A program made the translations under genes and the position numbers. A stretch of DNA of 64,000 nucleotides from Chelonoidis abingdonii (taxonomy: Eukaryota; Chordata; Testudines; Testudinidae): NCBI RefSeq assembly GCF_003597395.2, contig NC_133771.1, positions 59,381,572-59,445,571 on the forward strand. Direction: 5' to 3'. Shown here piece by piece: positions 32,131 through 43,829 of the stretch. A model generated the notes under the pieces. That model did no database searches, was not told the DNA's origin, and saw only the letters and a program-made list of their open reading frames with translations. Every line of letters begins with the position of its first letter. Position 1 is the first letter of the stretch.

Positions 32131-32689
32131 ACAACCTCCCATTCAGCCCCCTTGCGCATATTAGATGATCACATCCAATTTTTTTCATAGGACCCTGCCT
32201 TCTTTAGTACACTAAAAAGGACACTCAGACACAAATTTGAGATTGTATTACCTACCATGAAATTATTTCGTAACTAGTTATTTGTAACCCCTTGGTATTG
32301 GGCTGATTTATCGCTTCTCCGGTTAAAGCAATTTGAATGAACACATTGTTTTGAGAAATCTCAACTCCTTGTGATAGGGATATGCAGTATACAAAACATG
32401 ACACAAGCCACATTGAGATGTGAAAATAAAAATATAAAGGTTCTTTTTGTTATTGTTGGTAAGAAAGGTTACTGTTAACATAATATTTAGTTTTTGGTTT
32501 GGTTTTAATCACCGATATCCCATTTTGTTTGGATGTTTTTTTCTATGTATCTGTAACAGTAATGATCTAAAAGTGTTCTTCTTTTATATAGTTATGCTTG
32601 CTAAACGTTAATAAAACCACCCAGGCACTTTGTCTAAACTGTGTCTAAAAAGTAAATTGGGATTTTCAGAAGTAAAATACGTATTAGAA
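32131..32689. other. Unassigned sequence
   Basis: No exon or repeat recognised. Confidence 0.35.
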
Positions 32690-32764
32690 GTGAAATCCTG
32701 ATCCATTGAAGTCAATGGGAGTTTTGCCATTGACGTGAATGAGACCAGGATTTCACCACAGGGT
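32690..32764. repeat. Self-complementary dispersed repeat
   Basis: 'gaaatcctgatccattgaag' and its near-complement 'gagaccaggatttcacc' bracket 'caatgggagttttgccattg', giving a fold-back of about 70 bases. Diverged relatives occur at 16393-16464, 34905-34970 and 57270-57330. I recall this unit as frequent in turtle, crocodile and bird DNA but cannot name its family. Confidence 0.6.
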
Positions 32765-33395
32765 TTTTAATAATCACCAAAGCATACCTAGGCATATCAC
32801 GAGACAAATATGTGCAGATTTTTTCCACAATATACCCTCTGCCAGTACAGATTGTGCCAGTACAGAATTGTCATCATTTAAAAACATAAGGAAAATAATG
32901 TACCTATGTGTTTGAAGGCAGGCAATGTTAAACTTTCTTTAATGAGCTTTTTTTCCCAAACATAACAAAGAAACATCACCAAACTGAGGGGAGACCACGT
33001 GCCAAATATGAAAGTAAAGGTCCAAATTCAGCCCTTGGTAAAAGATGAATTGTTTAGTGAGACAACTCCAATTACTTCCAGGGCTGAATTTAGCATACAT
33101 AGTTCAGTCTTTTAGGTCTTTGCATGGTAAATGATCAAAATGGCTAGTTTTAATTTGTTCCTTTACATCATCAGTTTTATTTAAACTTAAATTGTCCACT
33201 TTGGGGCCAAGATCAGGTATATAAATACAACTAGCATCTCAAAAAGGGTTTAGAATAAGTTGCCCTTTTCATCTTCAGCTATTGCTTTTGATAATACTCT
33301 ATATTGTCACAAAGGCTAATATTAATGCAAAGGTATGAAAGGTAATAGAATATATGAGGCATATAAATACTGTGTTTTTAAAAAGAGAAATGCTC
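32765..33395. other. Unassigned AT-rich sequence
   Basis: No exon or repeat recognised. Confidence 0.35.
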
Positions 33396-33505
33396 TTTTG
33401 CAAAAAAAAAAAAAAAAGCAAGAGACCACCTTGGCTTAACCAGGAGATCTTCAATGATCTGATTGCAAAAAAAAAAAAAAAAAAGTTGAAAAAAAAAAAA
33501 AACCC
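33396..33505 (+). repeat. A-rich cluster with a possible LINE fragment
   Basis: Three poly-A runs (about 33401-33418, 33467-33484, 33489-33502) surround 'agagaccaccttggcttaac' and 'caggagatcttcaatgatct'. Translated, the middle reads KRPPWLNQEIFNDLIAKKK, similar to a conserved segment between endonuclease and polymerase in LINEs. Too short for a firm call. Confidence 0.35.
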
Positions 33506-34574
33506 AACATATCAGGCTCTGTTCTCATTGCATCAGGCTCTCCCTTCCCATTTGTTCCATTCCATCCTGTCTCATTCTCCCAAGTCCTTCCCAACACCCT
33601 TTGCAGCCATCCCTCTCATCGTAAAGTTACATTCCATATTTGGTTGGTCAAAATACACTGCCAAGTCATTTGTTCTCCAGCCCTCCCCATTACACAGCCC
33701 CCTATGACTTTAGACATCCTTTATCACTTCATCCCCAGTGCATGCAGCATGCTCTCCCCCTCACTCAAAGTCTCTCATAACACTGGTTCTGTGATTCCAA
33801 TCTGCACGTGCTCCCAAGTCCTCTCGAACACATTCACTGAGTTTCCTCTACAATACCCAATTGATTCATGATTGCTCCAGCGTGCATTATCAGTCGTCTC
33901 TTCTCTCTGCACATAATGCATGTCACCTCTGTCTGTCCTGAGCAAAAATAAAAACCACAACCTTGAATTAAATCTGTTGGCATTATTTCCTGTGCTCGTA
34001 CTGCTACTTTGTTTGGTAGCCTGTGTTGCATTCCTTTATGGCTGGCTCCCTCTGTGTGTTTCCTGAACTGAGTACTCTGTGCATCTCTAGAGTACTCATC
34101 ATCATTGTGCGCAGGCACCACTTCATGGTTTCTTCTTGTGGTTTGCTGTTGGCCCCTCCTCTTGTCAGCTGTAACCAAATATCTCTTTTTAGTGTCAGCT
34201 TACTCTAGAATCATAATTAGCTCTTTAAAGGACTGGCACTATGTGTTCATCGCAGTAAGGTATGAAAGGGGGCATTTATCACTGGAAGGTGGGATTCAGC
34301 AGCACAGAAAGTCAAGTTGGGGCACACAGCAGATATTCAGTGAACTACTGAGAAATTGAAGGTCTTTGTACTGTGACACATTTTTATTTTTGAAGTGTTA
34401 GTATATATTGTTGTCCCTAAATTAAAACATTTAATATCATTCAAATCATGGTATAATTTATGCATTTGCTTCATAGAATTATTGTACATTAAAATTCATG
34501 CATGCAGATGATGCATTCACACACATTTCTCTCTATAGGAGATTACACATTTCTTTCCATTCATATTCTTCCAG
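33506..34574. other. Sequence before the first recognised RIMS2 exon
   Basis: Probably intron of RIMS2. C/T-rich at 33520-33900. The minus-strand frame of about 114 codons at 33834-34178 resembles no family I know, and a decayed transposon is possible. No exon accepted. Confidence 0.35.
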
Positions 34575-34642
34575 GTGACTTGGATTATTACTGGCTGGAT
34601 CCTGCCACGTGGCACAGTAGAGAGACATCCCCTATTAGTTCG
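34575..34642 (+). CDS. RIMS2: RIMS2 exon: linker before the PDZ domain
   Basis: 68 nt after acceptor 'ttcttccag', ending at tcg before donor gtaaga. The first two bases finish a codon begun upstream; the rest reads DLDYYWLDPATWHSRETSPI then SS. This is the strongly conserved segment that leads into the RIM PDZ domain. The exon leaves in phase 0 and joins HPVTWQPS of the next exon. No upstream exon is recognised in the window, so the entering intron is longer than about 34.5 kb or carries exons too diverged or short for me to see. Confidence 0.93.
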
Positions 34643-35229
34643 GTAAGATATAAGCAATGTAGGTTTATAGTGGTGCCTTCTAGTCTAAGAATCTATTCAA
34701 TTATGAATTTCAGTCTTGTAAGATGTTCATTGATACTAGAACTTTGTTCTAAAAATGTGAAAAAAATGTTTCTAGATCATGAAAATCAAAATAAGCAAGA
34801 GATTTTCTATCTGAATCTATATTAGAAAAATAATTTGAGTATTTAATCTGAAATAGAGATTTTTTTCAAATGAGGGATTGTATTTGAATCCATTAGGCTA
34901 TCAGTTAGACATCAATGATGTCAGCAGAATTTTTGCCCTTGACTCCAATGAGAAAAGGATCACCAGACTTTTACTATATAATGAACATATATGAAACAGC
35001 CAAATAACATAAATATTATTCTACAGAACTGTTATTTTTTAAAAGGAATTTTGAAGATAATGGAATACAAAGTAATGCATTTATTTTTACAAGCTGAAAA
35101 ACATCTTAAATGCATTAAGCTTCAAATCCGTTTTATAATTGCACTTGCACATTTTGGGTGTTGAGATAATTTTATAATGAGGAAGGGTAATTGTAAATAT
35201 TTAATGAAGCAGGAGTCAAGAACTGTAGT

Positions 35230-35910
35230 TAGGGCCCTACCAAATTCACAGTCCATTTTGGTCAATTTCATGGTCATAGGAATTTAAAAATAGTAAATTT
35301 CATGATTTCAGCTATTTAAATCTGAAATTTCACTGTGTTGTAATTGTAGGGGTCCTGACCCAAAGAGGAGTTGTCAGGGTGGAGGATGGGGGGTGAGAGG
35401 AAGGTTGCAAGCTCATTGAAGGGGGACTGTTGGTACTACTACCCTTACTTCTGCACTGCTGCTGACAGCGGCACTGCCTTCTGAGCTGGGCAGCTGGAGA
35501 TTAGCGGCTGCAGGCTGGGAGCCCAGCTCTGAAGGCAGAGTCACCTCCAGCAGCAGCTCAGATGTAAGGATGGCATGGTATGGTATTGTCACCCTTATTT
35601 ATGCACTGCTGGCTGGGTGCTGTCTTCAGACCTGGGTGCCCGGCCAACAGCTGTTGGTCTCTGGCTATCCAGCTCTGAAGGGAGTACAGAAATAAGGGTG
35701 GCAATTCCATAACCCCCCCTTAAATAACCTTGTGACCCCCCTGCAACTCCCTTTTAGGTCAGGACTTCCAGTTTGAGAAACGCTGTTCTCCCCCTGTGAA
35801 ATCTGTGTAGCATAGGGTAAAAGCACACAAAAGATGAGATTTCGTGGCAGGAGACCAGATTTCACAGTCCATGATGCGTTTTTCGTGGCCATGAATTTGG
35901 TAGGACCCTA
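35230..35910. mobile_element. Inverted-repeat DNA transposon (agggccctaccaaattca family), copy 2
   Basis: Ends tagggccctaccaaattcac and gaatttggtaggaccctaacc are inverted complements. Flanks actgtagt (35222-35229) and accatagt (35911-35918) agree at 6 of 8, suggesting an aged duplication. The interior parallels copy 1 at 18300-18900 ('ggtcctgacccaaagagg', 'tacccttacttctgcactgc', 'taaaagcacacaaaaga'). It lies in the intron between the first two recognised RIMS2 exons and is more diverged than copy 1. Confidence 0.82.
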
Positions 35911-36084
35911 ACCATAGTGTTATAACAGAGAGAATTTTGTCAGACATTATGCAGTCAAAGATTAATTGAATTTATCTCTACTGTGACATAACAATTTAGC
36001 TGATTCTATTTGTGTGTGTAAAATAGGAAGAGATTTCCACTTTTTTGCTTCCACTTTTTTGCTTCCACTGATATTTTCTAATAG

Positions 36085-36195
36085 CATCCCGTAACGTGGC
36101 AACCATCTAAAGAGGGAGATCGCTTAATTGGACGTGTTATTCTTAACAAGAGAACTACCATGCCAAAAGAGTCAGGTGCATTACTGGGGCTAAAA
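36085..36195 (+). CDS. RIMS2: RIMS2 exon: start of PDZ domain
   Basis: 111 nt (37 codons), phase 0 on both sides, acceptor 'ttttctaatag', donor gtaagt. Reads HPVTWQPSKEGDRLIGRVIL and ends GALLGLK. It provides the first PDZ strands and the carboxylate-binding loop (LLGLK); in known RIM structures this pocket takes the C-termini of ELKS/CAST and Cav2 channels. Because both phases are 0, skipping it would keep the frame but destroy the domain. The acceptor has a weak pyrimidine tract. Confidence 0.96.
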
Positions 36196-38727
36196 GTAAG
36201 TATTACAAAGGTTATGCTGTAAATTAATTAAACTTCCATTAGCCTAATAGACAACAGTTTATAGCATATCATAGATATCCAGAAAATCTCCAATTATACT
36301 ACCATTTGAGACCAATTTTACATAGTTATGTTAAAAAAGACTGAAAGATACCTTTCCCCCTGTGTATTGGACATCCTGAATTGATGCAAATATCAAATCA
36401 AATATTGCCCTCCACTCCCTTATGCATACTAGGACCCCATTGACGGTGCAGCCTTTTACCATGTAACATACAGTAGCTGCAGCTGATTCTGTCCATTTAA
36501 TCTGTCATGGATAATGACCTCAGTAAGTGGTCATTATATATATATATATATGTTACCCAGATGTAAGAATACCTTCTCTGTCTCTCTGTAAAACACACAA
36601 AAATAAAACACAGAAGAAACACACACACAAGATAGATAGATAGATAGATACATAAAACATGGTATGAAATTCTATAATTTAGATCCTGACCCTACCAGAT
36701 ACTGAGTGCCTCCTCAAAAATGCTTAGGACCACAAGTACCCTGAGACTGCAGGTGTTCAACAAAGCTCAAGATTTAGCCTCAGGTGTTCTATTGTTTTGT
36801 TTTTTAATCCAAAATTGTGCAAGATGGATGGAAATGCACCCTAATTCAGGTGGACTTTATTAAGCCTTGGAAAATTAAAGTGAAATATTATCAGGGGAAA
36901 CCTTCTTTAATCCTTTTTTTACATTGGCCTGTTAACCCGGGAAAAGAACAGAACTGTTTTGTTTAGAAGGCCATGAGGTAGAACATAGCCTATTCATCTG
37001 CCTGTTCTGCAAGCATACACAGTACATCCTAATGCATTCATGGATTTACCGATTTTACTTCATGCATTTCAATCGTGTAATCATCTCACGTTCCACATTC
37101 ATGAGTGTCATCTAGACACTAATATTCACAAAATCAGTGTTTAAAATCTGCACTTCCAGGAAGAAACACAAATTGCACACAGTGTATAACAGTGCATGTG
37201 CATAGTTTTGGATAAGTCATCTTAAATAAATAACTGCTCTTCAAGACCTAGCAATGCTGCGGTTTAATATAACTATCTTAATATTTTTGCATCTGTAGCA
37301 AAACTGGTGAGTTTTGACTTTTTGCCAGTTTCACCCTAGGCCCCAGAATTAAGATTTTTAGGGAACCTCTACTCTTCCTTTCGTGTGTCGTAACCGTGAT
37401 TTGTTATGTGCCATACTACAGATCATTGACTCACCGGTGGGCTTAGCAGGGTGTCCTGTTGCGTCCTTAAAGCTAGGGGAGACTGTATAAGTCAGTATAC
37501 TAAAATTATACTGTATTTAGGCAGTGTACTAAAATTAAGATCAGCCACCACTGTGGCAATGTGAATAAATAAAACTTTATCAATGGCTGCTACACTGGGT
37601 AATGAACATTATAGTGCATTTCATTATAAAACTCTACGCAGAATATTTCTGAGAAGACCACTGGCTGGACAGATTCATTAGGACAGCTCAGCCATTCAGG
37701 AAGGTCATGTAAAACCAGCATGATCAAAATACTGGTTTCGTGTAGATTTTTTTTTTTTTTTTACTGTGAGCAAGTGGTGTAACTTGTATCATTACAATTT
37801 TTTGTATTTTGACAGCATTTTCAAAATTCCAAATAGAGACTCTCAGCCCTGGATAATATGTCTGAATTGATAGTGACCACTGTAGACAACAGCAAAATCT
37901 CTTTTATTGCTATATCTATTCACATACTGTAAAAATGTCAGTATGTCTTTGTTTTTTGTATTGATGTTATTTATTAACTGGAGTGTCATTAATAAGACAA
38001 TCAGTAATTTCTGTATGCTGAGCTCCATCAATGTCCTGTGCATCCTTATTTGGAGGACAGAGGTTGGGAGAAGTCTGGTGCCTCTGCCTTACTTACTCTT
38101 TCATTGAATCTTTACTGTATTTTGATGAAGATGTCAGTGTCTGTTGTTAGCTGGTAATGATATTGTTCCATGTGTTGGATTTAGGTGTACTATTCTCATG
38201 TATTCCCTAATACTGCACACAATACATTTTTAGTTGAGAGTTTCAACTTTTACATTATTGGGTTTTCTAGCACTTTTGTAGTGACTGCTGTGTAAGGAAT
38301 TTCCATGCTTACAATCTGCGGTTTCTGCACATCCCAAACAGTTAACCATAGATTTGAACAAAACATGTTTTCTTGATTATTGTCTCAAAAACCCCACAAC
38401 TGATCATTTCTGATATTTGAAATGCTATGCTATACATTCTGAATTAGACTAATTAAACTAGTGTTTTACAAAGGCAAGTAAAAGGGAATTTCAAGCTCTC
38501 TTCACTCTCTATGTGACACAATTCTTTTTTATACGACACTCCCCTTAGCGTGAAGTCCATATACAAATACCACTGATAATAACAACACAGTTAATTATGA
38601 ATGACTGAGGCCCTAGTTTTAAATATAGTGTTAATGTGATTAAATAAACCACACAAGCTAAACTTAATATTCCTTAATATGTTGCCCAGTTGGTGGTTTG
38701 AAAACTCATAAATGTATGATTATCCAG
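36196..38727 (+). other. RIMS2 intron with microsatellites
   Basis: About 2.5 kb. Contains (TA)n at about 36535-36551, a perfect (GATA)5 at 36631-36650 and a T-run at 37748-37762. No further exon or clear transposon recognised. Confidence 0.6.
36631..36650. repeat. (GATA)5 microsatellite
   Basis: Five perfect gata units, preceded by an acac-rich stretch at 36616-36628. Confidence 0.95.
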
Positions 38728-38827
38728 GTTGTTGGAGGAAAAATGACAGATTTAGGACGACTTGGTGCCTTCATTACCAAAGTAAAGAAGGGTAGTCTAG
38801 CGGATGTGGTGGGACATCTAAGAGCAG
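38728..38827 (+). CDS. RIMS2: RIMS2 exon: middle of PDZ domain
   Basis: 100 nt after acceptor 'atgattatccag', donor gtaatg, ending in phase 1. Reads VVGGKMTDLGRLGAFITKVK then KGSLADVVGHLRA. This is the PDZ core with the 'GRLGAFITKV' strand and the start of the helix that lines the peptide groove. It matches the known RIM PDZ without gaps, showing strong constraint inside repeat-rich introns. Confidence 0.97.
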
Positions 38828-39244
38828 GTAATGAAATCAGCTATTCTCAGACAAATTTATGTTGTTGTTGTGACTTTTTAAAATGAAATTGTTAATGTTA
38901 TGTGTTATGTGGATAATTTTCATATAAAAATATTGTAAATAATGAAAAATGTTTTTCATGTTAATGTGGGCAGTTTTAATAACATGACTACTGTATCACT
39001 ATATAATTACATTTTGCTTACATATATGTGCAAATTCTATACAATAATTATTAGCTGCTGAAGGATCAACGTTGAATTTTGCCAGTAATACTAATAAAAT
39101 AAAGAGTGAATGGTTTTAGGAAAAGAGTGAAAAGATTTTCTCAAAATCATTTTATCATGAAAATTGTTTGTAAGTAATACTCCAAACAAAAACAACTGAA
39201 CAAAAACAGTAAAAATGAACTTGAAAATGAACTGCACCTAGATT
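38828..39244 (+). other. RIMS2 intron, AT-rich
   Basis: No repeat or exon recognised. Confidence 0.5.
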
Positions 39245-39850
39245 TAATTCTGAGATTGGCAGCTGGCAAAGGGTAAGAGGGAAACTGGGATTGGAAATTA
39301 AGGGGAAAAGTGGTGACTGGGGCTGGGTGGCAATGAAACTGAGACTGGGAGCAAAGGCAGAGACTGAGACTGGGAGCTGGACTAAGTCGATAAGAGACTG
39401 AGGGAGAGAGGAGACAGATCTGACAAGGACCCAGAATGCTGGGGATGAAGTGGGAGTGTCTAGGCAAAGAAACTGGGACAAACAGCTGGAAGGGAATAGG
39501 CAGACACTGCAATTGGATGAGGAGAGAGTCTGGGAGATAGTGAGGACAGATGGGGGGGATTAAAGGTCGAGTCGGGTATGAGACAGGTTAGAAGAAGAGC
39601 CAGGAGGGGTGAATGGAAGACTGACTGGGTGAGGAACCTGGTGAGAAGTAGCTGCAGGCAGTTGGGAACTGTCAAGATGACTGCGACTGTAAGTGGAGAG
39701 TCAGGAAGAATGAGACTAGGACTTGCTAGGTAAAGGGACTGGGGCGAGAAGCATGAGACATGGACTGGCTTGGTAAGGAATATGAGATTGGGAGAGGGAC
39801 AGGTTGGAGGGGACAGGGCAGAAGGAGTCAAACTTGGTGGGAACTGGCAG
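39245..39850. repeat. Purine-rich degenerate satellite in RIMS2 intron
   Basis: Loose repetition of 'gagactgggagc', 'actgggattgg' and 'gactgggagctgg' on the plus strand, with few T. Same style as 31700-32130. The 154-codon and shorter minus-strand frames across it are composition artefacts. Confidence 0.7.
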
Positions 39851-40056
39851 GTAAGTCTGTGCCCTCCAAAGCCTGGAATGGAACCAAAAACTCTTGAATC
39901 TCTCTGCTCCTTTTCTGTCAGCAAATATCTGTGAAAACCAATGACAGTGTGTCACATCTCTCATTAGTCCTGGTCCACACTGAGGATGACAACCTATTAC
40001 TGTTATCAGTTACTCCATTAGCTTAACAGACATAGGTCTGTGCAGTGGATCTAAAG

Positions 40057-40808
40057 CTGGGGCTCTCAGCCCACGGGCCACATGTGGCCCAATTAGCACA
40101 GAGCTGAAAGGCTGTGCCTGAGGTCCTGGATTCCAGCTGCCCAGCACAGGGGTGTCTGAGCTGCCCCACTACCTAGCACAGAGGGCTACGGCTGGGCTGC
40201 CCCGCTGCCCATTGTGGCGGGGTCAGAGATGTCGGCATGCCCAGTGTGGCAGGAGTTTGGGGTGGGAGCTGTCAATGGGCCCCTTGGGGTCAGGGGTTGC
40301 CAGTGGCCCCACAGGATTGGGGGTCAGGCTCTGGGGCAGCGAGGGGTGAGGGCTGCCAGCCAGCCCCATAGGGTTGGGGATCCGGGGTTCCTGGCCGGCC
40401 CTGTGAGCTCTGGGGACTGGTGCAGCTGTCCAGCCCCACAAGCTCTGGGGTTGCTGGCCCACCCCACCTGGTGGGGATCAGGGCTGCCACCAGGCCCCAC
40501 AAGCTCCAGGTCTGAGGCAGCTAGCCTGCCCCGTGTAGTGGGGGTCGGGGCTGCTGGGCAGTCGCGTGACAGGGGTCCAGGGCAGCCACCTGGCCCCACT
40601 GGCTCCAGGGTCAGGGCAGCTGCATGTCGAAGACCAGTGTCTGGGGTAGCCTTCTGGCCCCGGTGTCCAGAGTGGGCAACTGTCCACCCCACATAGCGAG
40701 GGTCAGGGTTAGGGCTGCTGCTGCCCTGCCACCCAGCCCCTGTGACCCAGGTAATAAATTCTGGGCTGCATATGCAGCCCACTATGTGTCATCAGTTGAG
40801 AACCACTG
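40057..40808. mobile_element. hAT-like non-autonomous element, 752 bp
   Basis: Right end gttgagaaccactg is the complement of the CAGTGGTTCTCAAC hAT-type terminus. The left end ctggggctctcagccc is a diverged version. Flanking 8-mers atctaaag (40049-40056) and atttaaag (40809-40816) match at 7 of 8. The interior consists of GC-rich repeats of roughly 40-60 bases around 'ggccccacaagctctggggt' and has no transposase. Long frames inside (for example 160 codons at 40214-40696) are not proteins I recognise. Confidence 0.8.
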
Positions 40809-41439
40809 ATTTAAAGGTTCAACCATGCTACTGAACATACCAATGTCAATATGATGCCACATGCTAATTTTTTTCCAGTTTTCTTTAAAAAAAAAAAATC
40901 TAGGAAATTATGCACAGAATCTATATTAAAACAACATCATTAAGGTTGTAAAGTCAAACATTCAAAAGTTAGGAAATGCCAAAATTAAGGTTGGCTGTAC
41001 TAAATAGGCTGCTAGTTAGTTTTAGCTAAATAACCCAGTTCGTTTCCCTCTTTGAAGCAGCGGGAAATAAACTTCAGCAACACTGAATGATAATACTTCT
41101 GCATTAATGTACTATAATATCTCACATTCTAAAGGATCCCAAAGTGCTTTACAAACATATACAAACTCTGTACAGGGATCTTTGTCTACTCCTGAATTGC
41201 AGATTCCTCGGAGGTGAAAGAATAGCAATTGTTGAACAGAACATAGAATTGTGGAAGGCAGAATGTAATTATCTGAAATCAAGTTTGACTAGGATGCACT
41301 TTAGTCTTATGAAGAATTCCTTTAGATTTTTAACAAACTCAGTTTTTCAGGCCTTGCTTTAGATCTTATCCAAAGACCTCTAGCAGCACAGTTAAAGCCC
41401 AACACCATACGTGAGTCATTGGTACAGGACTGAGTCTAA

Positions 41440-42152
41440 GGGTATGTCTACACTATGAAATTAGGTCAATTTAATAGAAGTCAATTTTTTTAGAAATTGA
41501 TTTGATACAGTCAATTGCGTGTGTCCCTACTAAGCACATTGTCGGCAGTGTGCATCCACAGTACCAAGGCTAGCGTCAACTTTTGGAGCATTGCACTGTG
41601 GTAGCTATCCCACAGTTCCCGCAGTCTACACCGGCCATTGGAATTCTGGGTTGAGTTCCTAATGCCTGATGGGGCAAAAACATTGTTGTGGGTGGTTCTG
41701 ATAGCACAGATTCGTCTCCCCAAACAGCGATCAGATCCAGTACCTCCCGCTCAGTCCATGCCGGAGCTCTTTTGTGATTCTGGAAGGCTATGGTCACCTG
41801 TGCTGATCAGCTCGCCACGCTGGCCAAACAGGAAATGAAATTCAAAAGTTTGTGGGACTTTTCCTGTCTACCTGGCCAGTGCATCGGAGTTGAGAGTACT
41901 GTCCAGAGCTGTCATAATGGACCACTCTGGGATAGCTCCCAGAGGCCAATACCGTCGAATTGCTTCCACACTACCCCAAATTCAACCCAGCAAGTCGATT
42001 TCAGCACTAATCCCCTCGCTGGGGAGGAGTACAGAAATCGATTTTAAGAGCCTTTTAAGTCAACAAAAATGGCTTAGTTGTGTGGACGGGTGCAGGGTTA
42101 AATTGCTCTAACACTCCTAAATTCGACCTAAACTTGTAGTGTAGACCAGGGC
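41440..42152. mobile_element. PIF/Harbinger-like element with decayed Myb-like frame
   Basis: Ends gggtatgtctacactatgaa and cttgtagtgtagaccagggc are inverted complements, continuing into 'aattaggtcaattt' / 'aaattcgacctaa'. A taa trinucleotide flanks both sides (41437-41439 and 42153-42155), the TWA target of PIF/Harbinger transposons. The minus strand near 41700-41770 encodes a Myb/SANT-type start (listed separately). At 713 bp it has lost the transposase gene. It lies in the intron before the last PDZ exon. Confidence 0.8.
41576..41797 (-). pseudogene. Myb/SANT-like DNA-binding domain remnant
   Basis: The minus-strand frame contains RAPAWTEREVLDLIAVWGDE followed by SVLSE, then loses similarity. 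The 'W(T/S)..E...L...W' pattern with the acidic helix is the first helix of the Myb/SANT-like (MSANTD) proteins encoded by Harbinger transposons beside their nuclease. The rest of the 73-codon frame is unrelated, so it is truncated by internal deletion. Confidence 0.6.
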
Positions 42153-42756
42153 TAAGAAATACTAAGTCATCATCACTAAATAAAATAGTAAGAAAACAAA
42201 ATGCAGTGTGCGTTGCAGTGCTTTTGATTACTCCTTATGATTGGCCTTGGTAGTAATTGGGAACTTATTTAATTGTTTTCCCAAGAATTAATTTGACCTT
42301 ATTTTAGAAAATATTTTGTAAGGTCATATTAAATACATATTATGTAACTGTCAATGAAAAATCTCATGATTTGTAAGTTTTTAACTCTTAGGTAATCAGA
42401 AATTTCACTTTTGGAGCTCAACCGATCTTTATTATACACAGGGTACTAGCTCTCATTAACAAAGTGACTTTCAAAAGGTAGCACACTGCTTTCATTCCAT
42501 GGTACAATACTGATTGCCATATTATTTAAGAAATACATAAAAAATACAGTTTGCAGGTGATAGCTGTGTTTTGGAAACAAGTACTGAGAGTGTCTTAAAA
42601 ACTCTTTCTAATATCTCCACAATAGTATTTTTGATTTTAGGGAATGTAGCTTAGAGATGCTTTGACTTTAAATATGTTTTGCTGTTTTTGTGAAAAATAT
42701 AGATTAAAAGTAAGATTAAAAATAAGATTAAAAGTATCTTTCTTTTTAAATTCAAG

Positions 42757-42880
42757 GGGATGAAGTTCTAGAATGGAATGGTAAAGCCCTGCCTGGAGCT
42801 ACAAATGAAGAAGTTTACAACATTATTTTAGAATCCAAATCAGAACCTCAAGTTGAAATTATTGTTTCAAGGCCTATTGG
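42757..42880 (+). CDS. RIMS2: RIMS2 exon: end of PDZ domain
   Basis: 124 nt after acceptor 'aaattcaag', donor gtaagg; enters in phase 1 and leaves in phase 2. Reads GDEVLEWNGKALPGATNEEV then YNIILESKSEPQVEIIVSRP and IG. It contributes the last PDZ helix and strand. The family usually has GKPLPG here; this sequence reads GKALPG (from memory of mammals). Together with the two preceding PDZ exons the domain is complete. Confidence 0.97.
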
Positions 42881-43829
42881 GTAAGGCTAAAAAAAACTTG
42901 CTTCTTAAGTCTAGTAAATTACATGTATTAGCAGGATTTTTAAAAACGGATACATATCTACACATATTTGTAGTACTGTAAAATACTATGACATGTTAAC
43001 ATGCTAGTCAGTTTGAAAGCTATCATCTTATAATATTGGAGGACAATTTACCTTTTGAAATGTTTACTTATAATCTGTATACTCCATTTTCTTCACTGCC
43101 TTTTACAAATTTAGATTTGTTCTATAGTTACAGTAATATCACTATTAAGCATATTTGTCACATGGCAAAGGGAAAATATTGCCAGTAATGAACACAAACT
43201 GAATAGATCACCTTAAGGACCTTGCCAGAGATCAGTCTGGGTGGCACTTGATCTGCAAGGGGTCTTGTCCCTTTAGGATTTTCCATGATGTTGAAAGGAG
43301 AAACTTGGGTCCTGATTCTGTTGGATGTACGCAGGTGAGACTCCCGTTAAAATGGGTGGGAATTGTGCCTGAGTAAAACCTGCTTTATTAGGCTCTCAAA
43401 ATTGATTCATTCACAATAACATCAATTATCTGAACACAGCTGACTTGGAAGCAGGCGTAAGTAAACATTAGTCATCATATGACTTGAAATAAATCAGTTC
43501 ATGGGGTATTCAAGGAGTGCCATTTATAGTTAAAAGTTCTATTGTCTAAGTTATTTCCAGGATTTTTCTCTACTGTTATTGTAAATAATACTGTCATTAA
43601 AAGGTGTTTAATATCTGTGTTCATTAGTTTATAGAATCATTCTCATAATAACAATTTTCATTACATTATTCTGAATTTAATATAAATCCAAGTTCAAAGT
43701 TGCAAAATAATGATAATTTGGGGGTCAAATTCTGCTTGTCTAGCTTGTACAAATAGTCCCACAAGGAATCAGTTAAACTATTTGCTTAAGTAAGATTAAA
43801 AGTGTTTGGTCCTAGAGCTGTGACCAAAC
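42881..43829 (+). other. RIMS2 intron
   Basis: AT-rich. Contains the weak dispersed-repeat text 'ggtcctgattctgttggatg' near 43312. No exon recognised. Confidence 0.45.

Noticed and set aside
31603..32142. Minus-strand open frame of 179 codons
   Set aside because: The purine-rich plus strand has almost no stop codons in the complementary frames; Pro/Ser/Leu low-complexity product.
33834..34178. Minus-strand frame of 114 codons upstream of the first RIMS2 exon
   Set aside because: No recognisable domain, not bounded by usable splice sites, and not similar to RIMS2. A decayed transposon is possible but unsupported.
39460..39924. Minus-strand open frame of 154 codons
   Set aside because: Same composition effect in the purine-rich satellite within a RIMS2 intron.
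40214..40782. Overlapping frames of 150-160 codons on both strands
   Set aside because: Both strands are open across a GC-rich repeated interior of a hAT-like element; no homology.
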